A stretch of 64,000 nt of DNA. Origin: Candidatus Heimdallarchaeota archaeon (GTDB taxonomy: Archaea; Asgardarchaeota; Heimdallarchaeia; Heimdallarchaeales; Heimdallarchaeaceae). A program made the translations under genes and the position numbers. Below, piece by piece: positions 51,462 to 60,925 of the stretch (the first letter of the stretch is position 1; each line of letters begins with the position of its first letter). Where the stretch lies: contig DAOVER010000002.1 in assembly GCA_030668875.1 (NCBI GenBank), forward strand, positions 1-64,000. The letters are read 5' to 3'. The notes beneath the pieces are model-generated. The model made no database searches. It had not been told where the DNA came from and saw only the letters and a list, made by a program, of their open reading frames with translations.

Positions 51462-52098
51462 CTCTTTTTCTTAATTTTTTTTCTTCTAGCTTACTTTTCA
51501 ATTTCTTAATAGTGTAAATGTTCTCCAATTCATATGATTCAAGAGCATCCTCGATAAATTTGATTATATTTCGGAATCTTATTCTATATACTTTGTCTAA
51601 AGCATTCAGATTTAGTTGTATTGATTGTAAATTGCTCATGATTCTAAAAGCAAGACTCTCAATTTCAGCAAGCTGAATAATTTGATGAAATGTTTCTCTA
51701 AACCTTTCAGCTGTTATCCATAAAAGACTTGATATTCCAAAAAAACCATAGGAAGTATCAGGAAGATTTTCTACTTCTAAATTCATGTAATCAACGCCCA
51801 TATACTCTGTAGGCATAGAATGAATTTCAACTTCCTTAGGTATTGTGTCACTAAAAACATTGATCATTTCTCTTCCAAGCTCTGATTCTGTTTTAATATA
51901 TTCAATGTAAGCTTCACTGAGACCTTTTTCCATCTCTATTCTTGAAGTAGCTACTTCTGCAGTTATTATATGCAATTTCATTAAGAGAGCTTCATATTTT
52001 TCTCGTAAAAGATCATATGCTCTTTCAACCAACTTTAGTTTCCTCTTATATTTGAGCAAATTGTCTTTTGTTGGTGAAACGGTAATAGCTTCTCTCAT
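51448..52098 (-). CDS. atpD: A-type ATP synthase subunit D (central stalk)
   Basis: 216 residues. Two long helices frame the protein: 'LLKYKRKLKLVERAYDLLREKYEALLMKL' (about 14-42; key residues L-K-L-x-x-R-x-x-x-L-L-x-x-K) and 'RIRFRNIIKFIEDALESYE', the pattern of the gamma-like rotor subunit D. ATGA overlap with the atpB stop implies coupling. It transmits rotation to the A3B3 head. Confidence 0.93.
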   Translation of the reverse strand: MREAITVSPTKDNLLKYKRKLKLVERAYDLLREKYEALLMKLHIITAEVATSRIEMEKGLSEAYIEYIKTESELGREMINVFSDTIPKEVEIHSMPTEYMGVDYMNLEVENLPDTSYGFFGISSLLWITAERFRETFHQIIQLAEIESLAFRIMSNLQSIQLNLNALDKVYRIRFRNIIKFIEDALESYELENIYTIKKLKSKLEEKKLRKRGANN

Positions 52099-53489
52099 TT
52101 GTCTTTTTCAACTCGATTGAATAGATGTTTTTCAATTTCCTCTGAAGATAATTTGGTGAGTTCTGAAACTGGAAGTAATGACAAAAGTGACCACCCTAAC
52201 TCTAATGACTCTTGCATCGTTCTCTGAGCGTCTCCTTGATTAATAAATAATTCTTCAAATTTCTCAGAAAATTCCAAATAAACTTGATCAATACGATTTA
52301 ATTCTTTCTTTCCAATAACTTCAGCCAATTTTCTTTTATCTACTCCTTCTGCATATGCTGCATATAGTTGATCGCTTAGACCTGGATGATCCTTTCTTGT
52401 GAATCCCTCACCAATTCCATCCTTCATAAGTCTAGAAAGTGAACCCAGGACATCTATAGGTGGATAAATCCCACTTGAATGAAGTGATCTGTCTAGAATA
52501 ATTTGCCCTTCTGTTATATAACCAGTTAAATCAGGAATTGGGTGGGTTATATCATCATTTGGCATTGTTAAATTAACTAGAAGGGTTATGCTACCATTTG
52601 AACTCTCTACTATGCCTGAACGTTCGTAAAGCGATGCTAGATCGCTATACATGTATCCTGGAAAACCTTTTCTTGCAGGAACAGTTTCTAAAGCAACTGA
52701 AACTTCTCTTAGTGCTTGACAATAGTTGGTGATGTCTGATAAAATTGTAAATACATGATAATCTTTTTCAAAAGCTAGATATTCTGATGTTGTTAAAGCA
52801 ACTCTAGGCGTAAGAAGCCTTTCTGCAGCTGAATCACTTGCTAGATTAGCAAACATTACAACTTTATCTAGAGTTCCAGTCTCTTTGAATAAATGCTGAA
52901 AATAGATATAATCATCCATGGTTAAACCCATTGCTCCAAAAACAATTGCAAAATTTTCTCCTTTATCTTCTTCAACTATTCTTGCATGTCTAACTATCTG
53001 TCCAATAACTCTATTGCTGGGCAATCCTGCACCAGTAAACACAGGGAGTTTTTGCCCTCGAACAATAGTATTCATAAGATCAATTGCAGATATGCCTGTT
53101 TCTATGTAATTTTTGGGATAAACTCTTGAAGTTGGATTGATAGGTGCTCCATTAACATCTAAAAATTCGTCTGAATAAACTGCTGGCAGACCATCAAGAG
53201 GTTCTCCAAGAGAATTAAATGTTCTCCCAATCATACTCTCTGAAACAAAAAGTTGCATTGTTCTTCCAAAGAACTGTGTTTCTATGTCATCTTTATTTAT
53301 TTCATAAGTTCCTTGGTATAATAGAATTATTACTCTTTCTTCCTCAATAGCTAAGACTCTTCCTTTACGAATTTGATTGTCATGAATTTTAACTTCTAAA
53401 TATTCTCCCATTTGTATCCCTGATACACCATCGACAACTATCAATGGTCCTCGAATTTCCGATACTCCTTTAACAGTTATTCTTGCCAT
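52095..53489 (-). CDS. atpB: A-type ATP synthase subunit B (non-catalytic)
   Basis: 464 residues from the ATG at 53489, where the B-subunit N-terminus begins ('MARITVKGVSEIRGPLIVV'); the open frame extends 23 codons upstream into atpA. The family pattern is seen in 'MIGRTFNSLGEPLDG', 'INPTSRVYPKNYIETGISAID' and 'PVFTGAGLPSNRVIGQI', where the Walker A of catalytic subunits is absent, as expected. 'GYMYSDLASLYERSG' follows. It begins seven nt after the atpA stop. Confidence 0.96.
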   Translation of the reverse strand: MARITVKGVSEIRGPLIVVDGVSGIQMGEYLEVKIHDNQIRKGRVLAIEEERVIILLYQGTYEINKDDIETQFFGRTMQLFVSESMIGRTFNSLGEPLDGLPAVYSDEFLDVNGAPINPTSRVYPKNYIETGISAIDLMNTIVRGQKLPVFTGAGLPSNRVIGQIVRHARIVEEDKGENFAIVFGAMGLTMDDYIYFQHLFKETGTLDKVVMFANLASDSAAERLLTPRVALTTSEYLAFEKDYHVFTILSDITNYCQALREVSVALETVPARKGFPGYMYSDLASLYERSGIVESSNGSITLLVNLTMPNDDITHPIPDLTGYITEGQIILDRSLHSSGIYPPIDVLGSLSRLMKDGIGEGFTRKDHPGLSDQLYAAYAEGVDKRKLAEVIGKKELNRIDQVYLEFSEKFEELFINQGDAQRTMQESLELGWSLLSLLPVSELTKLSSEEIEKHLFNRVEKDK

Positions 53490-53496
53490 TATGTTA

Positions 53497-56400
53497 TCAA
53501 ATCCTGTTCCCACATCTAGAACCAACTTCTTCCATTTCAGAATGGATATAATCCTCAATCTTATTCAATTGTATAAGATTCTCATTGCTTACATCTTCCT
53601 TCATTCTTTTAAGAAAGTGAACTGATTTCAATGAGGTAATTAAGGAAATAGGACAACCATTTTTGATAAGAATGTCAGCTCTTTGATAAAAGAGAAGTAT
53701 TAACTTCATCATTTTCATTTGTTTGTCTAATGGGCAAAAAGTATCAACTGGATGGAAAGCGCTTTGTTGTAGTATTCCACTTTTGATTATATCTGCTATT
53801 AGAATTATCAGTTGTTCATCTGAAGGAAGTGCTTTTGCTCCTATTAACTCAATAATGTGTTGCAATTCTTCATCCTTTATAAGTAAATTCATCATTTCTT
53901 GACGATATCGGCCCCAATCTTCTAAACCGGATTCAAGCGCCCATTCTTCTATCTCAGATATATATCCAGAATAGCTGCTTAACCAGTTAATTGAAGGAAA
54001 ATGTTTCCTGTTAGCTAAAGTTGAATCTAATCCCCAAAACGTTTTAACGAATCTCTTTGTATTCGCCGTTACTGGTTCACTAAAATCTCCGCCTGGTGGT
54101 GAGACAGCTGCAGTAATGTTGATTGACCCTTCACGATATGGAGAACCAATTGGTATAACCTTACCGGCTCTTTCATAGAAATTCGCTAATCTTGTACCTA
54201 GGTAAGCTGGAAAACCTTCCTCTACAGGTAACTCTGCTAACTGTCCTGATATTTCCCTTAAAGCTTCAGCCCATCTGCTTGTACTGTCCGCTGTTAATAA
54301 AACGGCATACCCTTGATCACGATAATATTCTGCCATCGTTATGCCCATGTAGATAGATGCTTCCCTAGCAGCTACAGGCATATTGGAAACATTTGCTAAA
54401 AGAATAGTTCTAGCCATTAGAGGATTATCAGTATAAGGATCAATTAGTTTTGGAAACTCCCTTAAAACATCTGTCATTTCATTCCCTCTTTCTCCACAGC
54501 CTATATAGACGACAACGTTGGCATTACTCCATTTTGACATTTGGTGCTGAATGACTGTGTTATGAAGGACAAATGGCTCATTTCCACCTATAAAATTGTG
54601 ATATTTTTCGACAACTAGATCATAAACTTCTTCATCCCAATTTAACAATTCTATTGCTTTTATTTCATCAAAATAGAATTCTGAGTGTAGTTGTTTGATA
54701 TAATCTAACCTTTGAACTATATCCAAAGATTCTTCTGGACTATCATCCTGATTCTGTTCTTTTATTAAATAAATTATATCTTCTAAAGTTTTGTTGGTGA
54801 TTTTCCTTCCCGTTGAAACATTTTTAATAGCGGTAAGAGCTTTTGATTTCCTAGGGTTGGAATGTGAGTTGATAAATAGTTTCTTACTTTCAGTTAAGAG
54901 ATTTATACTAATAGGGATAGCATCAGAAGAAATAAAATGATCGATGTTTTTTATTGTATAGCCATAAATTTTCTTTGTCTTTTCATATTCTGTTACGCCG
55001 TGCATCTTGAATAGATGTCCTAATTCTTCTAATTGGGAACCTTCAATTGATATCCTATAATAATCATGGTCCTTAACAGTCTGCTTAGTTTTTCTATATA
55101 TAATGTTCAATCTGCTTAATATATAACATAAACCTGAAGAAATGCTCTTACTTGCTGTTGCAATTTCTAATGTATATCCTTTTACATAACCATCCCCAGC
55201 TATGTAGGCGTTCAGAAAATGTATCAAATCTTCATCCTCAGACATTTGAATCAAATCAGGTACAGAGGCAGTTCTAGATTTCTTTTCTGAAGGGAAATTA
55301 AGGTATTGAAGGAAAATTCCCACAGGTCTAGAGTAGAATACGGTTGTTTTAACGTTGTTCTCGACCCTTTCTTTAGATTTTGAATCAAACAGGATTTGAA
55401 CAAGTGTTGAAAACCTCTCTCTAATTTGATTATCATTGTTATATAGATACATTGTTTTGTAATTGGTTATTCTGCCATCAGATAGAAGCAATCCAAGAAA
55501 TTCTGCTAATTCTGGATTCATTTCATTAGGTAGTTTAACGCTGTCACTTTGCCTTTCAGCTTTAACAGTCTTAAAATTGATTTCTTTTTTTGTTATCCTT
55601 TGAAGTTTTTTTATAAATCTCAATGTTGGATTATTTATACCATAATAAAACCCATTAAAAACATCAGCTGAAACATTTAATTTTTCTGCCATCTGTATAA
55701 GCGAAATATTATTCAAACTAATATATTTATCAACACTTTCTCTGATTTCCTTTATAGCATTTTTATCAGCTGTTCGTAAAGAATCATCTATATCATAAAC
55801 ACTTATTTTCTTTCTTGTGATGTTCTTATAATGATAACTTAGTTTTCTCGGACTTAAAACAAACTCACCGACATTAAGTTTTTGAGATTCTTTTTCTATA
55901 CTTTCTTTTCCATCGAAAATTTGCAACTTATGGAGTGGTGTTAAGGTTACACTTCTTCCTTTCTTTGTAGTAACTCTTATCATTTTACTGCTGTAACCTT
56001 TGTACAAATGAGTAGCTTTGCCTTCAGTTATATATCCATCTTTTTGATTGAATGATAATACTCTTAGAGGTTTTTTTAACCTTATCAAAGTTTCATCATC
56101 AGAATCTTTCTCAACTAAGTTATCACCATCTAGAGCTTCTTTATACAAATCTTCAATCTTCTCTAGGTTTCCTTCTTTGCGCAGAATTAGTGTATCACCA
56201 GATACACATTTACCTGTTCCAAAACCTCCTGGAATTGCTGCAGTTCCTCCTTTTGCTATTGGGAAAAACATATCTATTATTCTCTGACCTGTGATGAGCG
56301 GTTCTGATACAGGTAGTTTAGTTGAAAATGGTCTTGCGATTCTTACTGGCCATTCATGCATTAAACTTATTTCTTCTTTCTTCCCATCATTGTTCTTGGA

Positions 56401-56949
56401 TAGAAGAATTGGTTCAATAATAGTATAATCACCCTTCTCCTGAATCTCAATTAGCTCTCCAGAGAAGTCAGGAGGAGCCAAAATTTTACTGATGATTGTC
56501 TTTGTTTCTTGAACTTCTCCAAGAACATCCCCCCCATGAATAATGTCTCCTTTCCCTATTTCTTTATTTGGTTCAAATTGCCATTTCTTTTGTCTGTCTA
56601 GAGCATTTATCCTAATTCCTCTTCTGATGAAATCGGATTTAGAAATCTGTTTAATCCTATCTAAGGGGCGTTGTATGCCATCAAAAATATTAGAGAGCAA
56701 TCCAGGTCCCAACTCAGCTGTTAGTGATTTGCCAGTAGGATAGACTGGGTCATTTATTCTTAATCCTTCAACAGGTTCGTAGACCTGAATTGTAGCAATG
56801 TCTCGTTCTACTACGATTACTTCACCTACCAATCGTTCCTCTCCCACGTAAGTAATCTCACCCATTCTGTATGAAGAAAGACCTTTAACTTGTACTATTG
56901 ACCCATTTATTGAAACAATGCGGCCATCCTCTTCCTTAATGACAGACAT
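53497..56949 (-). CDS. atpA: A-type ATP synthase catalytic subunit A, with intein
   Basis: 1150 residues from the ATG at 56949: 600 of ATP synthase and 550 of intein. The N-terminal extein (1-247) ends in the Walker A 'GGFGTGK' exactly at K247. The C-terminal extein resumes with '[28 protein letters not shown]', given by its start T-V-I-Q and the 'GCGERGNE' motif. '[12 protein letters not shown]' and the catalytic regions follow normally. The enzyme can work only after the intein is spliced out, since the insertion splits the P-loop. It is the first gene of the A-B-D-USP-E-I-K operon. Confidence 0.97.
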   Translation of the reverse strand: MSVIKEEDGRIVSINGSIVQVKGLSSYRMGEITYVGEERLVGEVIVVERDIATIQVYEPVEGLRINDPVYPTGKSLTAELGPGLLSNIFDGIQRPLDRIKQISKSDFIRRGIRINALDRQKKWQFEPNKEIGKGDIIHGGDVLGEVQETKTIISKILAPPDFSGELIEIQEKGDYTIIEPILLSKNNDGKKEEISLMHEWPVRIARPFSTKLPVSEPLITGQRIIDMFFPIAKGGTAAIPGGFGTGKCVSGDTLILRKEGNLEKIEDLYKEALDGDNLVEKDSDDETLIRLKKPLRVLSFNQKDGYITEGKATHLYKGYSSKMIRVTTKKGRSVTLTPLHKLQIFDGKESIEKESQKLNVGEFVLSPRKLSYHYKNITRKKISVYDIDDSLRTADKNAIKEIRESVDKYISLNNISLIQMAEKLNVSADVFNGFYYGINNPTLRFIKKLQRITKKEINFKTVKAERQSDSVKLPNEMNPELAEFLGLLLSDGRITNYKTMYLYNNDNQIRERFSTLVQILFDSKSKERVENNVKTTVFYSRPVGIFLQYLNFPSEKKSRTASVPDLIQMSEDEDLIHFLNAYIAGDGYVKGYTLEIATASKSISSGLCYILSRLNIIYRKTKQTVKDHDYYRISIEGSQLEELGHLFKMHGVTEYEKTKKIYGYTIKNIDHFISSDAIPISINLLTESKKLFINSHSNPRKSKALTAIKNVSTGRKITNKTLEDIIYLIKEQNQDDSPEESLDIVQRLDYIKQLHSEFYFDEIKAIELLNWDEEVYDLVVEKYHNFIGGNEPFVLHNTVIQHQMSKWSNANVVVYIGCGERGNEMTDVLREFPKLIDPYTDNPLMARTILLANVSNMPVAAREASIYMGITMAEYYRDQGYAVLLTADSTSRWAEALREISGQLAELPVEEGFPAYLGTRLANFYERAGKVIPIGSPYREGSINITAAVSPPGGDFSEPVTANTKRFVKTFWGLDSTLANRKHFPSINWLSSYSGYISEIEEWALESGLEDWGRYRQEMMNLLIKDEELQHIIELIGAKALPSDEQLIILIADIIKSGILQQSAFHPVDTFCPLDKQMKMMKLILLFYQRADILIKNGCPISLITSLKSVHFLKRMKEDVSNENLIQLNKIEDYIHSEMEEVGSRCGNRI
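54559..56208 (-). mobile_element. Intein (550 aa) with LAGLIDADG homing endonuclease, P-loop site of AtpA
   Basis: The intein starts with C248 ('CVSGDTLIL', block A) and ends with 'FVLHN' followed by Thr as the +1 residue, so all splicing residues are present (Cys1, penultimate His, terminal Asn, Thr+1). Block B is visible as '[11 protein letters not shown]'. Two DOD-type motifs, 'LLGLLLSDG'-like (here '[11 protein letters not shown]') and '[11 protein letters not shown]', show an apparently intact homing endonuclease. The position between GTGK and T in the P-loop is the site also used by the vacuolar/archaeal ATPase inteins of Thermococcales and Thermoplasmatales. Confidence 0.95.
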
Positions 56950-57041
56950 ATATCTAAATCTGATTTGAATGTTAAGTATTTTGCTGTTCAACAATTAGCA
57001 TAAAACCTAAACTTTTAAACGCAAATTCAAGTAGTCTAAGT

Positions 57042-57353
57042 ATGGCTGACCTTGAAACTACCAAAAAAGCATTTGTCATCGGGGCAAGAGAAACTGTTAG
57101 GGGTTTCAATTTAATTGGTGTTCCAGGAAAAGAAGTTCATGATTCTGCTGAAGTTATGGAAACATTGGAAGAAGTGCTTGAACAAGATTATAGTGTCATA
57201 ATTCTTTCTGCTTCATATACATTTGAAATCGAGAACCAGATAATTGAATTAAGAAAAAATGTTCGGACTCCTATTGTAATTGTTTCAGATGTCAATATGC
57301 AAGTTGATGTTAAGCAAATTGAGAAACAATTTAGATCATTTGTTGGCATTTGA
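57042..57353 (+). CDS. atpF: A-type ATP synthase subunit F
   Basis: 103 residues with the small CheY-like fold of subunit F: 'AFVIGARETVRGFNLIGV', 'DYSVIILSASYTFEI' and 'TPIVIVSDVN'. It binds the central stalk and regulates rotation. It is transcribed away from atpA; a TTTTAAAC element (about 57014-57021) lies 25 nt before the ATG, giving a leaderless transcript. Its 3' end overlaps the convergent GNAT gene by 18 bp. Confidence 0.9.
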   Translation: MADLETTKKAFVIGARETVRGFNLIGVPGKEVHDSAEVMETLEEVLEQDYSVIILSASYTFEIENQIIELRKNVRTPIVIVSDVNMQVDVKQIEKQFRSFVGI

Positions 57354-58088
57354 TTTCTTCTTTTTACCAATAACTGAATAGGTTTTATTTGCAGTAATAA
57401 ATCCGATTTTTTCATAAATGTGAACAGCAGTCTTATTGCTTTCTTCTACCCATAAAAATATCTTCTCAACTCCTTCTTCAAATGATATTTTACAGATTTT
57501 CGAACTTACATCGTATCCATAACCCTTTCCTCTATGGGAAGGTCGTGTCCAAACATCTCTAATAATTGCAAATGAAAAACTTTCATTTTTCACTACATGT
57601 GGAGCAAAACCACAAGCAACTAATGATCCATTTTCAATAATACCTACACCGCCTACTCTACTATTCATATGGATTTTCCGATTCATTGATACTAATTTCT
57701 GATCATCTGGAGTGAGCTTTTTTGAAAGATATTCTTCATTTGCTTGAAAATCTTTTTTAGATAATTCCATACATAGAAATGAGTTGTATGCATTTTTATC
57801 CATGGAGGGATCCACTAGTTTTAGATCAGTGAAATGCTCATCTATTATAAGCATCCATTCCAAATCAGCAGAAATTAGAACCTCGCCTCTATCATCTATG
57901 TTTGAGAAGATGTCTGGATTAATCATTCCGTCAATTAGGTTGTGATGTCCATATGTACATCTCAATGTTGAACCAATAAGTTCAACCTGAAAAATGTTAG
58001 GTGTGAAAAAATAATCCCATACCATGAAACAATATTTTGCTAAATCCTTTTTTGCTGTCTCTAGAAAATATTTAATGTCATCTCTCAT
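57336..58088 (-). CDS. GNAT-family N-acetyltransferase
   Basis: 250 residues. The acetyl-CoA site is the C-terminal GNAT fold: 'VGGVGIIENGSLVACGFAPHV', then 'IRDVWTRPSHRGKGYGYDV' (key residues R-x-x-G-x-G), then 'NKTAVHIYEKIGFI'. The N-terminal 110 residues are a second, unrelated-looking domain common in two-part GNAT proteins. The acyl acceptor is unknown. The ATG at 58088 is used. Confidence 0.88.
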   Translation of the reverse strand: MRDDIKYFLETAKKDLAKYCFMVWDYFFTPNIFQVELIGSTLRCTYGHHNLIDGMINPDIFSNIDDRGEVLISADLEWMLIIDEHFTDLKLVDPSMDKNAYNSFLCMELSKKDFQANEEYLSKKLTPDDQKLVSMNRKIHMNSRVGGVGIIENGSLVACGFAPHVVKNESFSFAIIRDVWTRPSHRGKGYGYDVSSKICKISFEEGVEKIFLWVEESNKTAVHIYEKIGFITANKTYSVIGKKKKSNANK

Positions 58089-58165
58089 CTTCTAACAGAT
58101 TGGTGTATAATTGCATGATTATCAATCTTATCTTTGATGATTGTATGATTGAATCTTCTCACTGT

Positions 58166-59071
58166 CTATCTAGGGCTAAAGAGTTCTCTATCCACATCTT
58201 TTAGAAACTCTTTATACTCTGATTGAGGGTCTTTCTCTATTGCTCGTTTGAGTCTTGTTATCCCTTCATATCTCTGACCTAGTCGTATCAGTGCTTTTCC
58301 TGATAAGAAAGTAGCTTCAGGATCATTTTTCATTAGAACAAGAAGTTCATTGCATAGATTGAAAGCTTTTTGGTTTTCACCTTTGCTTAAATACAATCGA
58401 GCAAGTTTGTGATATAATTCCTTCTTTATAGGTCTGGTTATTTCCTCAACTTGTAAACCCTGTAAATACTTTTGCTGTGCTAGATCTTCTCTCCCAATTT
58501 GTTGATATAAATCTCCTAATTCTTCGTAAAGTAGTTGGTTTGTTGGATCAATCTCAATCGCTTCATTATATGCATCAATTGCAGAAGTATGATTGTCTAG
58601 TTTTTTATAGCTACTTGCAAGTAATCTCCATACATCAGAATCTTTTTTCTTGTTTCTCAAATATGTCTCAAAGCATAAAACTGCAATTTGAGGTTCCCCT
58701 CTTAGTATTGCTACTTTCCCTCGTCCAAGCCATGATTGTATTGCTTGAGGATTCAAAGACGTTGCTTTAAAATAGTAAGTCTCTGCTAATTCTGTTTTAT
58801 TTGTTGATCTATAGGTCTCTCCTAGAAGTTCATAAGCTCTCCAGAAATCAGAATCCATTGCTATAACTGAAGTAAGTTCCTCAATTGTTTGTTTAAATTT
58901 TCCAGTTAGATAGTAAACTTTTCCTCTTAAATAAATGAAATGTGGATCAGTGTATTTTTTCATCATTCTTTCTAGAAAAGGTAGAGCTTCATCAAATAAC
59001 TGATTATCAATTAAACTTTCTATTAGTTCAATTTGAAATACTTTCATGCTTTCGTCGTCTACAATCCCCAT
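58166..59071 (-). CDS. TPR-repeat protein
   Basis: 301 residues of about seven tetratricopeptide repeats with the typical spacing, e.g. 'WRAYELLGETYRSTNKTELAETYYFKATSLNP', marked by the W-x2-L-G-x-x-Y and A-x3-Y-x-x-A pattern. It is soluble and probably a scaffold. There is no signal peptide. It sits between the GNAT gene and the acyl-CoA synthetase gene on the same strand, but gaps of 77 and 118 bp make a shared operon uncertain. Confidence 0.9.
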   Translation of the reverse strand: MGIVDDESMKVFQIELIESLIDNQLFDEALPFLERMMKKYTDPHFIYLRGKVYYLTGKFKQTIEELTSVIAMDSDFWRAYELLGETYRSTNKTELAETYYFKATSLNPQAIQSWLGRGKVAILRGEPQIAVLCFETYLRNKKKDSDVWRLLASSYKKLDNHTSAIDAYNEAIEIDPTNQLLYEELGDLYQQIGREDLAQQKYLQGLQVEEITRPIKKELYHKLARLYLSKGENQKAFNLCNELLVLMKNDPEATFLSGKALIRLGQRYEGITRLKRAIEKDPQSEYKEFLKDVDRELFSPR

Positions 59072-59189
59072 AAATCCACCTTACATCTATCTCTTAATTT
59101 AACATATTAAAAGTTTCGTAGAAATATAGATTCTTGATAATTTCCCCTCAATAGAGGTTCTAAATTAGAAGAAAAGGAGTAAAAATGAG

Positions 59190-60794
59190 TTAATCTTTTA
59201 ATGAAAATCTATCTATTAATTCTCTCTTTAAAACTTTACCAGCAGCACTCAGAGGAAGTTCATCTATGATTTCATAATATTTTGGGACTTTATATTTCGA
59301 TAGTTGTTCATTACAAAAATCTTGTACTTCTTCTCCTGTAAGATCATGTCCTTCTTTTGTAACAATGAAAGCTTTGGGAACTTCTCCAAAATATTCATCA
59401 GGAATTGGAATTACTGCAGCCACGGCTATAGCAGGATGCTTGAAGAGCACTTCCTCGACTTCTCTAGGATATATTTTGAGACCTCCAGAATTTATAATGT
59501 CTTTCAGTCTATCCACTAAATAGAAATAATTTTCGTCGTCTTCCTTAACAAGATCACCAGTTCTTAACCATTGGTCAGGTGTAAAAACATTGACAGATTC
59601 AAGCCCCTTTCCCCAGTATCCTTTCATCACTTGAGGACCTTTGATAGTTAATTCCCCAACTTCTCCTGTTTCTAACTGTTCTGTTGATTGAGAATCAATG
59701 ATTCTTACTTTGGTATCTATAAGTGGTACTCCGATGGAATTTACCTTTGTTTTTCCGTAAGGATTGATGTGTGTAACAGGACTACATTCAGTTAAACCAT
59801 ATCCTTCAACTATTGAAATGCCTGTTTTTTCTTCGAATGAATGATGAATCTCCTTGGGTAAAGCTGATCCTCCAGATACACATACTTTGAGAGATGATAG
59901 GTCAAAATCTTCAATTTTCTCTCTTAAGATAGCTATATACATCGTTGGAACACCATAAAAAGATGAAGCTCCTTTTTCTTCTATAATCTTTAAAACATCT
60001 ACTGGATGAAATTTTGGTAGAATGATGATCTTTTCTCCTCTAAATAAAGGAGCGAAGAAACCGCATTGAAGACCAAAACTATGACATAATGGAAGAGATG
60101 ATAAAACAGCCTTTGAATATTCTTCTGGAATGTCAGATGCCCAATGATTAAACTGGTAAGCATTTGCTATCATATTGAAATGTGTGAGCATTACGCCTTT
60201 TGCTAAACCACTTGTTCCTCCACTGTAAAGCAAAAACGCAATGTCTTCAGAGTTGCTTATGATACCTGTATATATACCATCTTGTTTGAATACATCTTCC
60301 ATCTTCATTATTTTGTTATCATTTGAAGAATCGATTTTGCATTTTGAATCAGGTGTTAAAATAGATGAAAGCAATTTGTAATGTTCTGGTATATTTGAAA
60401 TTAAATCACAAAATGATTCATTTGTAATTAGAATTTTTGTTTCAGAATCGATTATTTGAAACTCTATTTCTTTCTGAGATAATCTGGAATTAATGAGTGT
60501 TACCTTGGCTCCTACTTGAAAAGCAGCAAAAACTGATACTACAAACCATATTGTATTAGGGAGAAGAACAGATATAGTATCTTGGACTTGAATATTTTCT
60601 GACAAGAAATAATCTGCAAGTTTATTGGAATATTCGATTAGTTGTCGAGGAGTATAAGATACCTTTCCTTGTTCTATTATTACTTTGTCAAGATCTCCTT
60701 TTGTTGCATTTAGAAAGTTTTCATATATGGAGACCTCTGGGTATTTTATTATGGTCTCTTGAATATTTAACCACTTTGAATCACTCAATGCCAT
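59190..60794 (-). CDS. Acyl-CoA synthetase (AMP-binding, acid:CoA ligase)
   Basis: 534 residues, usual for the family. The AMP-binding P-loop is 'LLYSGGTSGLAKGVMLTH' (about 188-204). 'VEGYGLTECSPVTHINP', 'WLRTGDLVKEDDENYFYLVDRLKD' (key residues T-G-D and D-R-x-K-D) and the C-terminal 'LSAAGKVLKREL' with its catalytic lysine complete the adenylation and thioesterification sites. It activates a carboxylic acid as acyl-AMP and transfers it to CoA. Chain length cannot be told; resemblance is to long-chain fatty acid and 4-coumarate ligases. Confidence 0.94.
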   Translation of the reverse strand: MALSDSKWLNIQETIIKYPEVSIYENFLNATKGDLDKVIIEQGKVSYTPRQLIEYSNKLADYFLSENIQVQDTISVLLPNTIWFVVSVFAAFQVGAKVTLINSRLSQKEIEFQIIDSETKILITNESFCDLISNIPEHYKLLSSILTPDSKCKIDSSNDNKIMKMEDVFKQDGIYTGIISNSEDIAFLLYSGGTSGLAKGVMLTHFNMIANAYQFNHWASDIPEEYSKAVLSSLPLCHSFGLQCGFFAPLFRGEKIIILPKFHPVDVLKIIEEKGASSFYGVPTMYIAILREKIEDFDLSSLKVCVSGGSALPKEIHHSFEEKTGISIVEGYGLTECSPVTHINPYGKTKVNSIGVPLIDTKVRIIDSQSTEQLETGEVGELTIKGPQVMKGYWGKGLESVNVFTPDQWLRTGDLVKEDDENYFYLVDRLKDIINSGGLKIYPREVEEVLFKHPAIAVAAVIPIPDEYFGEVPKAFIVTKEGHDLTGEEVQDFCNEQLSKYKVPKYYEIIDELPLSAAGKVLKRELIDRFSLKD

Positions 60795-60925
60795 TCACTG
60801 AAACTACAGTTTTTAAAGGTATTAATGAACTTTATTAAACTAATATAAGTGAAGTTTTTGTCTAAGCAAAACTTTGATATAGTAAAATTAGGGGTTGTTT
60901 CTATACTCTCACATGGTCTTAGATT

